From the NCBI RefSeq assembly GCF_003584125.1, contig NZ_QXFL01000004.1:372001-436000 (forward strand): a DNA stretch of 64,000 nt. Reading direction: 5' to 3'. Positions 44,363 through 52,568 of this stretch are shown one piece after another. The position numbers were made by a program, and so were the translations under genes. A model generated the notes under the pieces. The model worked only from the letters and a program-made list of their open reading frames with translations, was not told the DNA's origin and did no database searches. The DNA comes from Aurantiacibacter zhengii. Lineage in GTDB: Bacteria; Pseudomonadota; Alphaproteobacteria; Sphingomonadales; Sphingomonadaceae. Each line of letters starts with the position of its first letter. Within the stretch, counting starts at the first letter, position 1.

Positions 44363-45877
44363 ATGGCGATAGAGAAGATTGTGATTGTCGGCGGCGGCAC
44401 CGCCGGTTGGATGGCCGCTGCGCCGCTATCGCGCATGTTACAAGGCGACAGGGAACTGTCGGTCACGCTGGTCGAATCCGAAGCCATCGGCACAGTCGGC
44501 GTGGGCGAGGCGACGATCCCGCCGTTCCGCGACTTCAATCAGGCGCTGGAAATCAGCGACCGCGAGATGCTCAGCAACGTGCAGGGCACCTTCAAGCTGG
44601 GCATCCAGTTCGAGAACTGGGGCGCGAAGGACGACAGGTACATCCATCCCTTCGGCAATTACGGCTACACCATCGGCGGCCTCTCCTTCCACCAGGTGTG
44701 GCACCATATGAAGAAGCTGGGCGACAACCGCCCGATCCAGGCGTTCAACGTGGAAACCATGGCCGCCTATTTCGGGCGCTTCATGCGTTCGGAAGACACC
44801 CAGCGCGACGACCTGCCGCCGGTCAACTACGCCTTTCATCTCGATGCCGGGCAGTATGCGAAATTCCTGCGCCGCTATGCCGAGGCACGCGGCGTGGTGC
44901 GCAAGGAGGGAAAGGTCTGCGACGTCTCGCTCGACGGGGAGAGCGGCGACGTTACCTCCATCACTCTGGAAGACGGCTCGGTGATCGAGGGCGACCTGTT
45001 CATCGACTGCTCCGGTTTTCGCGGCCTGCTGATCGAGCAGACGCTGGAAACAGGTTACGAGGACTGGACCCACTGGCTGCCGTGCAACCGCGCCGTCGCC
45101 CTGCCCTGCAACCGCGATGACGGTTCGCCGCCGCCGCCCTTCACCCGTGCCATCGCGCACGACGCGGGCTGGCAGTGGCAGGTGCCGCTGCAGCACCGCA
45201 ACGGCAACGGCCACGTCTATTGCGATGCCTTCATGTCTGCCGACGAGGCGACCGACATCCTCGTGAACAACCTTGCCGGCAAACCCACCGCAGACCCCAA
45301 CCACCTGCGTTTCGTCACCGGCAGGCGCAAGAAGTTCTGGAACAGGAACGTGGTGGCGCTGGGCCTCTCGGCGGGCTTCATGGAGCCGCTGGAGTCCACC
45401 TCAATCCACCTGATAAACACCGGCATCAACAAGCTGATCGCCATGCTCAGCCTGGACGGGATCACCGAGGCGACGCGCAACACCTTCAACCGGCTGACCG
45501 GCAAGGAATACGCCCGCATCCGCGACTTCCTGATCCTGCACTACAACGCCACCAAACGTGACGACACCGAGTTCTGGAACTACTGCCGCACGATGAGCGT
45601 GCCGGACAGCCTGAGCGAGAAGGTGGAGCTGTTCCGGACCAGCGGCCAGATCTTCCGTGAGGAGGACGAGCTGTTCACGGAGACCAGCTGGGCCGCGGTG
45701 ATGATGGGCCAGGGCATTCCGATGCAGGGCAACATCGCCATGACGAACACGCTGGAACGCGGCAAGACGAAGAGCGAACTGGACGAGATCGAGAAATCGA
45801 TCCGCTACTTCGTCCAGCACATGCCCCCGCACGCGGAATATATCGCCAAATACTGCCCCGCACCGCCAATATCGTAA
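44363..45877 (+). CDS. Tryptophan halogenase-like flavin-dependent protein
   Basis: A 504-residue flavoprotein of the tryptophan halogenase family. The FAD-binding G-G-G-T-A-G-W motif is at residues 10-16, the conserved lysine that shapes the hypohalous-acid site in PrnA-type enzymes is K78 (GTFKLGIQFENW), 'GWQWQVP' at about residue 270 corresponds to the W-x-W-x-I-P halogenase motif, and 'GFMEPLESTSIH' at about 340-351 carries the active-site Glu-Ser. The gene is divergent from a carbohydrate TonB receptor under shared operator-like sites. Such genes are frequent beside TonB receptors in sphingomonad-like bacteria, and the true substrate there is unknown. It need not be tryptophan. Halide use is predicted from motifs only. 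Confidence 0.9.
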   Translation: MAIEKIVIVGGGTAGWMAAAPLSRMLQGDRELSVTLVESEAIGTVGVGEATIPPFRDFNQALEISDREMLSNVQGTFKLGIQFENWGAKDDRYIHPFGNYGYTIGGLSFHQVWHHMKKLGDNRPIQAFNVETMAAYFGRFMRSEDTQRDDLPPVNYAFHLDAGQYAKFLRRYAEARGVVRKEGKVCDVSLDGESGDVTSITLEDGSVIEGDLFIDCSGFRGLLIEQTLETGYEDWTHWLPCNRAVALPCNRDDGSPPPPFTRAIAHDAGWQWQVPLQHRNGNGHVYCDAFMSADEATDILVNNLAGKPTADPNHLRFVTGRRKKFWNRNVVALGLSAGFMEPLESTSIHLINTGINKLIAMLSLDGITEATRNTFNRLTGKEYARIRDFLILHYNATKRDDTEFWNYCRTMSVPDSLSEKVELFRTSGQIFREEDELFTETSWAAVMMGQGIPMQGNIAMTNTLERGKTKSELDEIEKSIRYFVQHMPPHAEYIAKYCPAPPIS

Positions 45878-45962
45878 CTGCTGCGAAATAGCCGCGCCGA
45901 TGTCATAGATCGGTCATGCAGCCTTGGCAGTTACCGGTCCGACATTCACCGGGCCGGGGCAT

Positions 45963-46637
45963 ATGGACCGCATCAGCATACTGACTACCAGCCAAGAGGC
46001 ATCGCGCTTTGCGGAATTCGCGCACGGCGAGGCGACGTTCGTCTTCCGCCTGCTGCAGCCCGATGGGCCGCCCGCGCTGGTTGACGGGCGGGCCTGGGTT
46101 TTTGTCGACTGGGTGATGGATACGCTTTCCGGCCTCGAGATGGTTCGCCGCCTGCGGGCCGATCCGCGCACGCAGGACGCGCACGTCACGATGGTGCTGG
46201 AAGAAGACGATGCCGAGGATCGTCGCCGCGCCCTGAAAGCCGGCGCCGACGATTATGCCGTGGGCCCGCTGGACCGGCAGGCAATGTTAGACCGGGTGCT
46301 GGCCCTGTTCGCGCTGCGCCATTCTGCCAGCAAGCTGCAACTGCTCGAAATCGGCGATCTGCAGATCAACGTGGCGGGCGAGCAGGCGCGCTGGCGCGAT
46401 GCCCAGATCGCCCTTCGCCCCAACGAATTTCGCGTGCTGCGGTTCATGGCGGAAAATCCCAACCGCGTGCTGACCCGGCAGGAACTGATTGAGGCGCTGG
46501 GCAAGGAGGGAGACCCCGATTACCTCCGCACGGTCGACGTGTGGATCAAGCGCCTTCGCCAGGGGCTGCGCAATGCCGGTGCGGATCACCTGCTGCGCAC
46601 CGTGCACGGGCGCGGTTACGTGCTCGACCTTATCTGA
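45963..46637 (+). CDS. OmpR/PhoB-family response regulator with atypical receiver
   Basis: The start at ATG 45963 gives 224 residues. The receiver (1-115) has the phospho-acceptor D49 in 'WVFVDWVMDTLSGLEMVRRL'. However, the usual acidic pair after strand 1 is missing ('ISILTTSQE') and the conserved lysine is replaced ('DDYAVGPLDR' instead of x-K-P). Phosphorylation by a classical kinase is therefore doubtful. Residues 125-224 form a complete winged helix with 'IALRPNEFRVLRFMAENPNRVLTRQELIEAL' and 'RTVDVWIKRLRQGLRNAGADHLLRTVHGRGYVL'. No histidine kinase gene is adjacent. It lies 85 bp after the halogenase-like gene and is followed by a terminator. Confidence 0.9.
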   Translation: MDRISILTTSQEASRFAEFAHGEATFVFRLLQPDGPPALVDGRAWVFVDWVMDTLSGLEMVRRLRADPRTQDAHVTMVLEEDDAEDRRRALKAGADDYAVGPLDRQAMLDRVLALFALRHSASKLQLLEIGDLQINVAGEQARWRDAQIALRPNEFRVLRFMAENPNRVLTRQELIEALGKEGDPDYLRTVDVWIKRLRQGLRNAGADHLLRTVHGRGYVLDLI

Positions 46638-46664
46638 TCAGCCACTTTTCCGGACAGCGATCAT

Positions 46665-46700
46665 AAAAAACGGCCCCTCGCGCTGGACGAGAGGCCGTTT
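46665..46700. terminator. Terminator hairpin between convergent regulator and receptor genes
   Basis: AAACGGCCCCTCG (46668-46680) pairs with CGAGAGGCCGTTT (46688-46700) apart from one mismatch. A run of six A (46665-46670) gives the receptor transcript on the minus strand a proper T-tail; the plus side has only TTTCTC, so it is strongest for the minus strand. Confidence 0.85.
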
Positions 46701-46721
46701 CTCGGTCGGTTCGCCTGCGGG

Positions 46722-49430
46722 CTAGAAAGTCAGCGAAACCGAAGCTGCCAGGGTCGTTCCGCGATCGTAGGTGTTGATCTCCGCGCGGTTCACGCCGTCG
46801 GTCTGGAATTCCTCGTTCCGGCGATTGAAGATGTTGCGGGCTTCCAGCTTCACTTCCATGTCGTTGCCCATCAGGTCGAAACCCTGCCGCGCCACGAGGT
46901 CCACCGTCAGGCCGGGATCTTCCACGATATCGGGCAGGCCCGATGTACCGCGGCTGGTCACGCGCTGGCTTGCATAGTTCATCAGCACGGTGAACTGCTG
47001 CAAGCTCTCGGTATCCTCGAAACTCATCTGGAAGTTGACCAGATGATCGGACTGACCGGTCAGCGGAACGCCATCCACAAACAGGTTGCTGGCCGCCGTG
47101 TCGCCGCCGGGGAACAGGCGGGTGATGTCACCCTGCTGCACCGAGATTTCCGAGTTGGTGTAGGTGTAGTTCGCCAGCAGCAGCAACTGCTTTGTCTCGA
47201 AGAAGCCACCCAGGTTGTAGAGATCGAAGGTGTACTGCGTATCGGCCTCGACACCCCACAGCGTGGCGCTGGGCGCGTTGGCGAAGCTGGTGAGCTGGGC
47301 ATTGTCGGAGAAGCTCGAGAAGGCCTCGATCGGGTTCTCGATATCCTTGTAAAAACCTGCCACCGAAACCTTGTCGCCGCCGCCGAAATAATATTCGCCG
47401 CGCACTTCGAAGTTGGTGAGACGGCTGTCCACCAGGAAGGGGTTGCCGTTGAACTGGCGGTTGGTTTCCGGATCGTAATAGGTCTGGAAGATCAACTCGC
47501 GGAACTGCGGGCGGGCCAGCGTCTTGGAGGCGTTGGCGCGCAGTTGCAGGTTCTCGATCGGCTCCACGGTCACGGTGGCCGCAGGCAGCCAGTAAGTGTT
47601 GTTGAGCGCCGTGGAACTCGCCGAGTTGAGCGGGGTGGTGAACACCTCCACCGGGTCAACCGTCTGCTCGGCATCCTCGTAACGGACGCCGACATCGAGC
47701 ATCACGCCCAGCACCGGCTCCCAGTTCACCTTGCCATAGCCTGCATGCACCGTGAGTGCAGAGGTAAAGGCCGGGTCCGACTGGGTGGATTCGATCAGTC
47801 CGATATCGAAGAAGTCGATGATCGCATCGCCCAGCAACAGGTCCGGACGCAGCGAGCCCACGCCATCGGGGAAGCTGGTGGGCGCGTTGAACAGGAACTC
47901 GCGCCGTTCGGAGAAACGCTCGGTGTCGCTGTAGGCATAGCCCACGGTCAGCGCGAAGCTGTCGAACACCGGATAGCTGAGATCGACGCCGCCCGCCCAC
48001 AGTTCTTCCTGCAGGTCGGAAAAGACCACGGAAGCATCGCCGGTCTGGCGGTCCAGCACGTTGATGAACTGGTCGCTCAGCGGGCCGTTGGCGTTGTCGC
48101 GTACATAGGTGAAGGTATATTCATACGGCGCCTCGCGGTCGGTGCGGGCATAGCCGCCGCGCAGGTCTACGCCGAGATCGCCAAATTCCAGTTCCGCCAC
48201 CAGCTGCGTGTCGATCAGCTGGCGTTCGAACCATGCAGTCTGTTGCTGGACGATGGAATCGTCGTCCTGGAAATCCTCGCCAGTGGAAAGGCGGGCCAGC
48301 TTGGAGGTGTCGCGGATGAACAGGTTGGTCCAGCGGAACTGGTGGTCGCCCACTTCGAGGCCGAAGCCCAGCAGCGCGTTCACCAGCACGGAGTTGTCGG
48401 TCACCACGTCGCGGAAATCGCTGTCGAGTGTGAAGTCGGCGAGGATCGACTGCGAGGTGATATCGCGCGTGCGCCACTTGTTGCTGACAGATGCGGTCGC
48501 GACGATACCCAGCAGGCCGTCGCCAAACACGTCGAGCGAGGTACCGGCCGTGATCCCGGCGGACCAGTTGGGCTGCACGTCGCCGATCTGCTGCACCAGG
48601 ATCAGGTTGGGGTTGCCCAGCTGCTTGGCGATATCAAGTTGCGTGAAAGGCGCGTCGTTGACGTTCTGCTCCGGGTCGAGCGGCACGTCGCTCATCCGGA
48701 TGCCGCTGTCGAAGAAGGTCTGCAACGCGGGCGGCACGTCGCGGGTGCCATCGTCGAAGCCGAACCAGTCATAGTCGGAGCCGTAGTAGGAGAGGCCACG
48801 CTGGTAGGTGGTCTCGGTGTTGCCGCTGATCCCCGCGCTGATTTCGAGGAAGCTTTCCTCGGGCACGGCGCGGGTCGTGAGGTTGATCACGCCACCGCCG
48901 AATTCACCGGGGAAGTTGGCCGAATAGGTCTTCTGCACCAGACTGGAGGCGACCACATTGGTGGGGAAGATATCCAGCGGCACCACGCGGCTCAGCGGCT
49001 GCGGCGAAGGCAGCGGCAGGCCGTTCAGCAGCGCCAGCGAGTAGCGGTCGCCAAGACCGCGCACGTAGACGAAGCCCTGACCCTGTACCGACAGACCGGT
49101 AACGCGGCCCAGCGCGCCAGCGATGTCGCCTTCGCCGGTGCGCGCGATCTGCTCCGTCGAGAGCACGTTGACCACCTGCGTGGAATTGCGTTCCGGGTTA
49201 CGGTTGATGCGCCCGGTCACGATGATCGACCCGCCCGGGATCGACACGTCGGTGTCCTGGAAATCATCCTCCTGCCCGTCAGGATCCTGGTCCAGAAGCT
49301 CGTCGCGCTCCACGTCTTCCTGCGTGGGCGACAGAGCGCTGCCGCCTGAATCCTGAGCAAAAGCCGCGCCCGGGAAAGAGAGCGCGGTGGTGAGCAAGAG
49401 CAGCCCCGCCAGCCGCTTGCCAGTGGTCAT
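46722..49430 (-). CDS. TonB-dependent receptor paired with a beta-helix-like lipoprotein
   Basis: The start at ATG 49430 gives 902 residues with a signal peptide (GKRLAGLLLLTTALSFPGAAFAQ); GGGGAG lies about 9 bases upstream. An acidic linker (about 30-60) precedes 'GSIIVTGRINRNPERNSTQVVNVLSTEQIARTGEGDIAGALGRVTGLSVQGQGFVYVRGLGDRYSLALLNGLPLPSP', a plug type distinct from the siderophore and glucan receptors in this window. The barrel closes with 'TLAASVSLTF', ending in Phe. It is transcribed after a beta-helix lipoprotein, with a hairpin between. The ligand is unknown. Confidence 0.93.
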   Translation of the reverse strand: MTTGKRLAGLLLLTTALSFPGAAFAQDSGGSALSPTQEDVERDELLDQDPDGQEDDFQDTDVSIPGGSIIVTGRINRNPERNSTQVVNVLSTEQIARTGEGDIAGALGRVTGLSVQGQGFVYVRGLGDRYSLALLNGLPLPSPQPLSRVVPLDIFPTNVVASSLVQKTYSANFPGEFGGGVINLTTRAVPEESFLEISAGISGNTETTYQRGLSYYGSDYDWFGFDDGTRDVPPALQTFFDSGIRMSDVPLDPEQNVNDAPFTQLDIAKQLGNPNLILVQQIGDVQPNWSAGITAGTSLDVFGDGLLGIVATASVSNKWRTRDITSQSILADFTLDSDFRDVVTDNSVLVNALLGFGLEVGDHQFRWTNLFIRDTSKLARLSTGEDFQDDDSIVQQQTAWFERQLIDTQLVAELEFGDLGVDLRGGYARTDREAPYEYTFTYVRDNANGPLSDQFINVLDRQTGDASVVFSDLQEELWAGGVDLSYPVFDSFALTVGYAYSDTERFSERREFLFNAPTSFPDGVGSLRPDLLLGDAIIDFFDIGLIESTQSDPAFTSALTVHAGYGKVNWEPVLGVMLDVGVRYEDAEQTVDPVEVFTTPLNSASSTALNNTYWLPAATVTVEPIENLQLRANASKTLARPQFRELIFQTYYDPETNRQFNGNPFLVDSRLTNFEVRGEYYFGGGDKVSVAGFYKDIENPIEAFSSFSDNAQLTSFANAPSATLWGVEADTQYTFDLYNLGGFFETKQLLLLANYTYTNSEISVQQGDITRLFPGGDTAASNLFVDGVPLTGQSDHLVNFQMSFEDTESLQQFTVLMNYASQRVTSRGTSGLPDIVEDPGLTVDLVARQGFDLMGNDMEVKLEARNIFNRRNEEFQTDGVNRAEINTYDRGTTLAASVSLTF

Positions 49431-49471
49431 TATCGTGACTCCCCTTTGAGTCGAAAATTGAAATAGAGGCA

Positions 49472-49516
49472 GGAAGGGGAAGCGCGCCCGGCGTGGCCGG
49501 ACATGCTCCCCCTTCC
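49472..49516 (-). repeat. Hairpin between lipoprotein and TonB receptor genes
   Basis: GGAAGGGG (49472-49479) pairs with CCCCTTCC (49509-49516), with a smaller inner stem of CCGG/CCGG. It lies within the 94-base space between the two co-directional genes and lacks a T-run. It may allow uneven expression of the lipoprotein and receptor from one transcript. Confidence 0.45.
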
Positions 49517-49524
49517 CAATAGCA

Positions 49525-51102
49525 TCACAGGACCGGAATTTCGGTGCACTGGCCGGTGTTGTTGCCGAAGCTGACTGCTGCCGAATCGCAGGTCCAGCCC
49601 TGGGTCCAGTCGTCGCTCGGAGATACGGCACCGATGAAATCGACGGTTTCGAAGAAGCTGGACAGCGCGACGATATCGAAGATCGGCGTGTAGTTCTCTT
49701 CGCTGTTACCGTTCAGGTAGCCGTTCACGATAGTGTGCGTGTAGTCCTTGTTGTTACCCGTGCCTGCATCGAAGATGGCTTCGGCCTGGGTGGCACTGGC
49801 GCCGCCGTTGCTGCCGTTGCGGAAGTTGGTGGTGCAATCCAGCGCCACCGAGTTGAACCGCACGGTGCCCACATCGTCGAGGCCGGCATTGGCGGCGCGG
49901 ATGGTTTCCTCGTCGTCGATGCGGATGCACGGGGTGGAAGTCGAAGCGTCGAAGATCACGCCGTTGTAAAGGCCGTAGTCGGCACCGCCACGGATACGCA
50001 CCACCTGGTCACCGGCACGGCGCTGGATGAAGGTGAAGTTGCTGATCGTGGTGTTCTGGCGCGGGGTCTGGTCTTCCAGGCCATTGCTCGAGTCGGCTTC
50101 GATGATCGTGTCACCGATGCCCTGGCGCTGGGCGGCGATGACGAACTGCATGTTCGCCTTCACGCCGGTGTCGGTATCGAGCGAGTCGTCTTCCGCCCCC
50201 GCCACGATCAGGTTCTTGATGTTCACGATGCCGCCGAAGAACTCGACGCCGTCATCCGAGGAATTGACCGACTGGATATGGCTGAGCTCGGTGCCCGAGC
50301 CGATGCCGCCAGTGGTGAGCGACTGCAATTCGTTGTCGCCCGAGAGCACGAAGCCCGAATAGCGGATCTGCACGTAGCTCATCGAACCCGAGCTGTCGTT
50401 CGGGGTCGCGCCGCCGAAGAAGCTGGGAGCCGCAGCACCTTCGACCTGGCGTTCGCAATCCACCGAACCCGGCGCTGCCGCCGGTTCGAAGCAATCCGTT
50501 ACCGGAGCGCGGCCGGAAAGGACGACGCCGCCCCACTGGCCCGACGAGTTGGCGTTGTTGAGGCCGACCACGTTATCACGGCTGGTGAAGATGATCGGAC
50601 GGTCGGCGGTGCCGTTGGCATCGATCGAATTGCCGCGGGTCACATTCAGGAAAGAGGATCCGGAAGCGTAGATGATGACGCCGGGCTCGATGGTCAGCTC
50701 GACATCGGTGTCGGATGCCCCGTCGCTGGCGTCGGGAGCCGGGCCGCCGTCGGTGCCCACGTTGACCTGGCCGGGCAGACGATAGAGCAAGCCGTCGATC
50801 TGGCGCAGCGTCGACGAAACGTCGAAACGCTCCGGCGTGGCGCAGACGCGCCATTCGTCGCCGGCGCTGTTGGAAATCGTGCCTTCGTCGGTCAGGCCCT
50901 GCGGGTCGCTGATCGTCGGACAGCCCGCGGCCGGGGTGATCCGCGGGGCGGATGTCGGCGTGGGCGAAGGGGTAGGTGTCGCAGGCGGGTTGTTGATGAT
51001 GACATTGCCACCGGTGCCGGGCGAAGCAATCTCCTCGGCGCCGCAGGCGGACAGGGCCAGCGCGGAGCAACCAAGGATCAAAGAGCGAGAAAGAATAGTC
51101 AC
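49525..51102 (-). CDS. Lipoprotein with right-handed beta-helix-like repeats, function unknown
   Basis: The start is taken as GTG 51102, nine bases after AGGGGA, giving 525 residues with a lipoprotein signal (ILGCSALALSAC, Cys20). A Pro/Thr/Ser linker follows to about residue 55. The rest is rich in Asn, Gly, Asp and Ser with repeating short beta-strand patterns, for example 'IIFTSRDNVVGLNN', 'SSGQWGGVVLSGRAPV', 'MSYVQIRYSGF', 'LSHIQSVNSSDDGVEFFGG' and 'ISNFTFIQRR', consistent with a parallel beta-helix. Such lipoproteins recur next to TonB receptors in proteobacteria and Bacteroidetes, but the function is not established to my knowledge. It is probably an outer-membrane surface protein that works with the receptor encoded downstream. 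Confidence 0.85.
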   Translation of the reverse strand: MTILSRSLILGCSALALSACGAEEIASPGTGGNVIINNPPATPTPSPTPTSAPRITPAAGCPTISDPQGLTDEGTISNSAGDEWRVCATPERFDVSSTLRQIDGLLYRLPGQVNVGTDGGPAPDASDGASDTDVELTIEPGVIIYASGSSFLNVTRGNSIDANGTADRPIIFTSRDNVVGLNNANSSGQWGGVVLSGRAPVTDCFEPAAAPGSVDCERQVEGAAAPSFFGGATPNDSSGSMSYVQIRYSGFVLSGDNELQSLTTGGIGSGTELSHIQSVNSSDDGVEFFGGIVNIKNLIVAGAEDDSLDTDTGVKANMQFVIAAQRQGIGDTIIEADSSNGLEDQTPRQNTTISNFTFIQRRAGDQVVRIRGGADYGLYNGVIFDASTSTPCIRIDDEETIRAANAGLDDVGTVRFNSVALDCTTNFRNGSNGGASATQAEAIFDAGTGNNKDYTHTIVNGYLNGNSEENYTPIFDIVALSSFFETVDFIGAVSPSDDWTQGWTCDSAAVSFGNNTGQCTEIPVL

Positions 51103-51197
51103 AGCGTACGGTCCCCTCAAAAAACCGAGAATCGAAAAAAGAGCGAATGCGATGTCGCGAGAGGACGGCTAGGCCTGCCAAGTGACACTTTGGCGAC

Positions 51198-51223
51198 CGT
51201 GTTACGGTTTCGTGTTACGGTTT
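51198..51223. repeat. Perfect 13-bp tandem direct repeat in divergent promoter region
   Basis: CGTGTTACGGTTT occurs twice head to tail with no spacer, in the 267-base region between the lipoprotein start (minus) and the small TPR gene (plus). Direct repeats of this kind are typical of sites for OmpR/PhoB-type regulators, although the 13-base period differs from the 11 bases of a classical Pho box. Confidence 0.6.
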
Positions 51224-51369
51224 GTCATAATCGCCGCAAAATGTTGTTTCTCAACGGCAAAAATCTTTCCACAAAGCCTGTTATTGCAGTTTTGTGACAA
51301 TGTGACGCTTTTGTTGCAGTTCACGGATGATGGTCGCACAATGATCCTCAAGAGATTGGGAGAACCATC

Positions 51370-51732
51370 ATGTTTGCATCCGCCACCCTCGCCTTCCTGC
51401 TGATTGCCCAGGCAGGCCCGTCCGCCGCGACCACCCAGCCCGACATCGAAACCCGCGATGTCGCGTACGAGACCATCGCTTCCGGCGAAGCGCGCGAGGC
51501 CATCGTCCGCCTGGAAGAAGCGCGTGCCGAGAACCCCGGCGATCCGGCCCTGCTTATCAACCTAGGCGCTGCCTACGCCGCCGTGGGTGATTATCAGCTT
51601 GCCGAGCAGGCCTATCGCGATGCCATCGCGAGCGACGACCGTTACGAACTGGAACTGGCCAGTGGGGAGTGGATCGATTCGCGTCACGCTGCTCGCCTCG
51701 CCCTGCTGTCCCTGGAAACCGCAGCCGATTAA
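51370..51732 (+). CDS. Small exported TPR-repeat protein
   Basis: A 120-residue protein with a short signal-like N-terminus (FASATLAFLLIAQAGPSAA) and about two TPR units at about residues 28-92, e.g. 'ARAENPGDPALLINLGAAYAAVGDYQLAEQAYRDAIASD'. It is probably periplasmic and would act as a protein-binding adaptor. It is divergent from the beta-helix lipoprotein/receptor pair and followed at once by a strong terminator, so it is monocistronic. A functional link with the lipoprotein and receptor is inferred from the shared control region with tandem repeats. The partner is unknown. Confidence 0.82.
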   Translation: MFASATLAFLLIAQAGPSAATTQPDIETRDVAYETIASGEAREAIVRLEEARAENPGDPALLINLGAAYAAVGDYQLAEQAYRDAIASDDRYELELASGEWIDSRHAARLALLSLETAAD

Positions 51733-51791
51733 TCGGCGCGACAGACCCTGTAATATAGTGCTGAACCGGCAATGATGCCGGGCCAGCATTA

Positions 51792-51829
51792 AAAAAGGCC
51801 CGGAAGGCAATGGCTTTCCGGGCTTTTTC
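51792..51829 (+). terminator. Rho-independent terminator
   Basis: A-rich left flank, stem GGCCCGGAAGGC/GCTTTCCGGGCT with wobble pairs around an AATG loop, and a T-run at 51824-51828. It ends the TPR gene and separates it from the type IV secretion operon. Confidence 0.92.
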
Positions 51830-51915
51830 TATGGCACTATAAGCACCCGCGCACCGGCCGCACTGTCATGCCGTTGTCATTTGTTGTAAGCATTGGGCGG
51901 CTCTGGAGGCTCCGA

Positions 51916-52566
51916 ATGATTCTGCGTACCTGCACATCCACGCTCGCGCTGGCGGCTTCCGCGCTGTGCGCCCTGCCCGCGCAGGCAGATGTGCTGGAAA
52001 TCTCGCCCGAGGGAGAGGTTGCATGGATCGCCGGACCGCTGGTCAATGCGCCAGCCAGCGTGGACATGAATGCCACCACTTCGGCCATGCCGCTGGCGGA
52101 GGTTCCGCTGGAAGCGACGTCCCTCGTTCCCGACAGCGCGGTTGCCAACGCGCTGGAACATTCCGCCGCCGTACCGGAAGCCTACGCCGCGCACATCGCG
52201 CGTCTGGCGGAACGTTTCGATCTTTCTCCCGCCCTGCTGGAAGCGGTGGTGTGGCAGGAGAGCCGCTGGCGCGCCGATGCAGTATCGCCGGCGGGCGCAC
52301 GCGGCCTTGCCCAACTCATGCCGGGTACCGCGCGCGACCTGGGCGTCGATCCCGACAATCCGCTCGCCAACCTGGAGGGCGGCGCACGCTACCTGCGTGA
52401 GCAGCTCGACCGGTTCGATGGCGACCTTGAAAAGGCTCTTGCCGCCTACAACGCCGGCCCCGGACGCGTGATCCGTTCAGGGGGTATTCCGCGTATTCGT
52501 GAAACACAGGTCTATGTATCCTCGATCATGGGCCGCCTTGCCGACCATTCCCGGAGTTCCGACTGA
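51916..52566 (+). CDS. virB1: VirB1-like lytic transglycosylase
   Basis: ATG 51916 follows GGAGG by eight bases, giving 216 residues. A signal peptide (LALAASALCALPAQA) is followed by an ~75-residue spacer without a known fold, then a soluble lytic transglycosylase domain from about residue 95. The catalytic glutamate is E115 in 'LEAVVWQESRWRADAVSPAGARGLAQLMPGTA', and 'LEKALAAYNAGPGRV' is the second SLT motif. The enzyme opens peptidoglycan to let the secretion channel pass. It is the first gene of the operon, 3 bp before virB2. The order 1-2-3-4-6-9-10-11 agrees with VirB1 rather than a housekeeping transglycosylase. Confidence 0.92.
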   Translation: MILRTCTSTLALAASALCALPAQADVLEISPEGEVAWIAGPLVNAPASVDMNATTSAMPLAEVPLEATSLVPDSAVANALEHSAAVPEAYAAHIARLAERFDLSPALLEAVVWQESRWRADAVSPAGARGLAQLMPGTARDLGVDPDNPLANLEGGARYLREQLDRFDGDLEKALAAYNAGPGRVIRSGGIPRIRETQVYVSSIMGRLADHSRSSD

Positions 52567-52568
52567 CA

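Noticed and set aside
45874-45934. Inverted repeat GTAACTGC/GCAGTTAC around the halogenase stop and regulator start
   Set aside because: The arms are only 8 bases and 45 bases apart and one overlaps a stop codon; chance is a sufficient explanation.
51230-51330. Possible Pho box (GTGAC/TGTCA repeats upstream of the TPR gene)
   Set aside because: The GTGAC copies are spaced 7 bases apart rather than the 11 of a Pho box, and the heptamers do not match the consensus well. The nearby ppk/ppx genes are not evidence enough.
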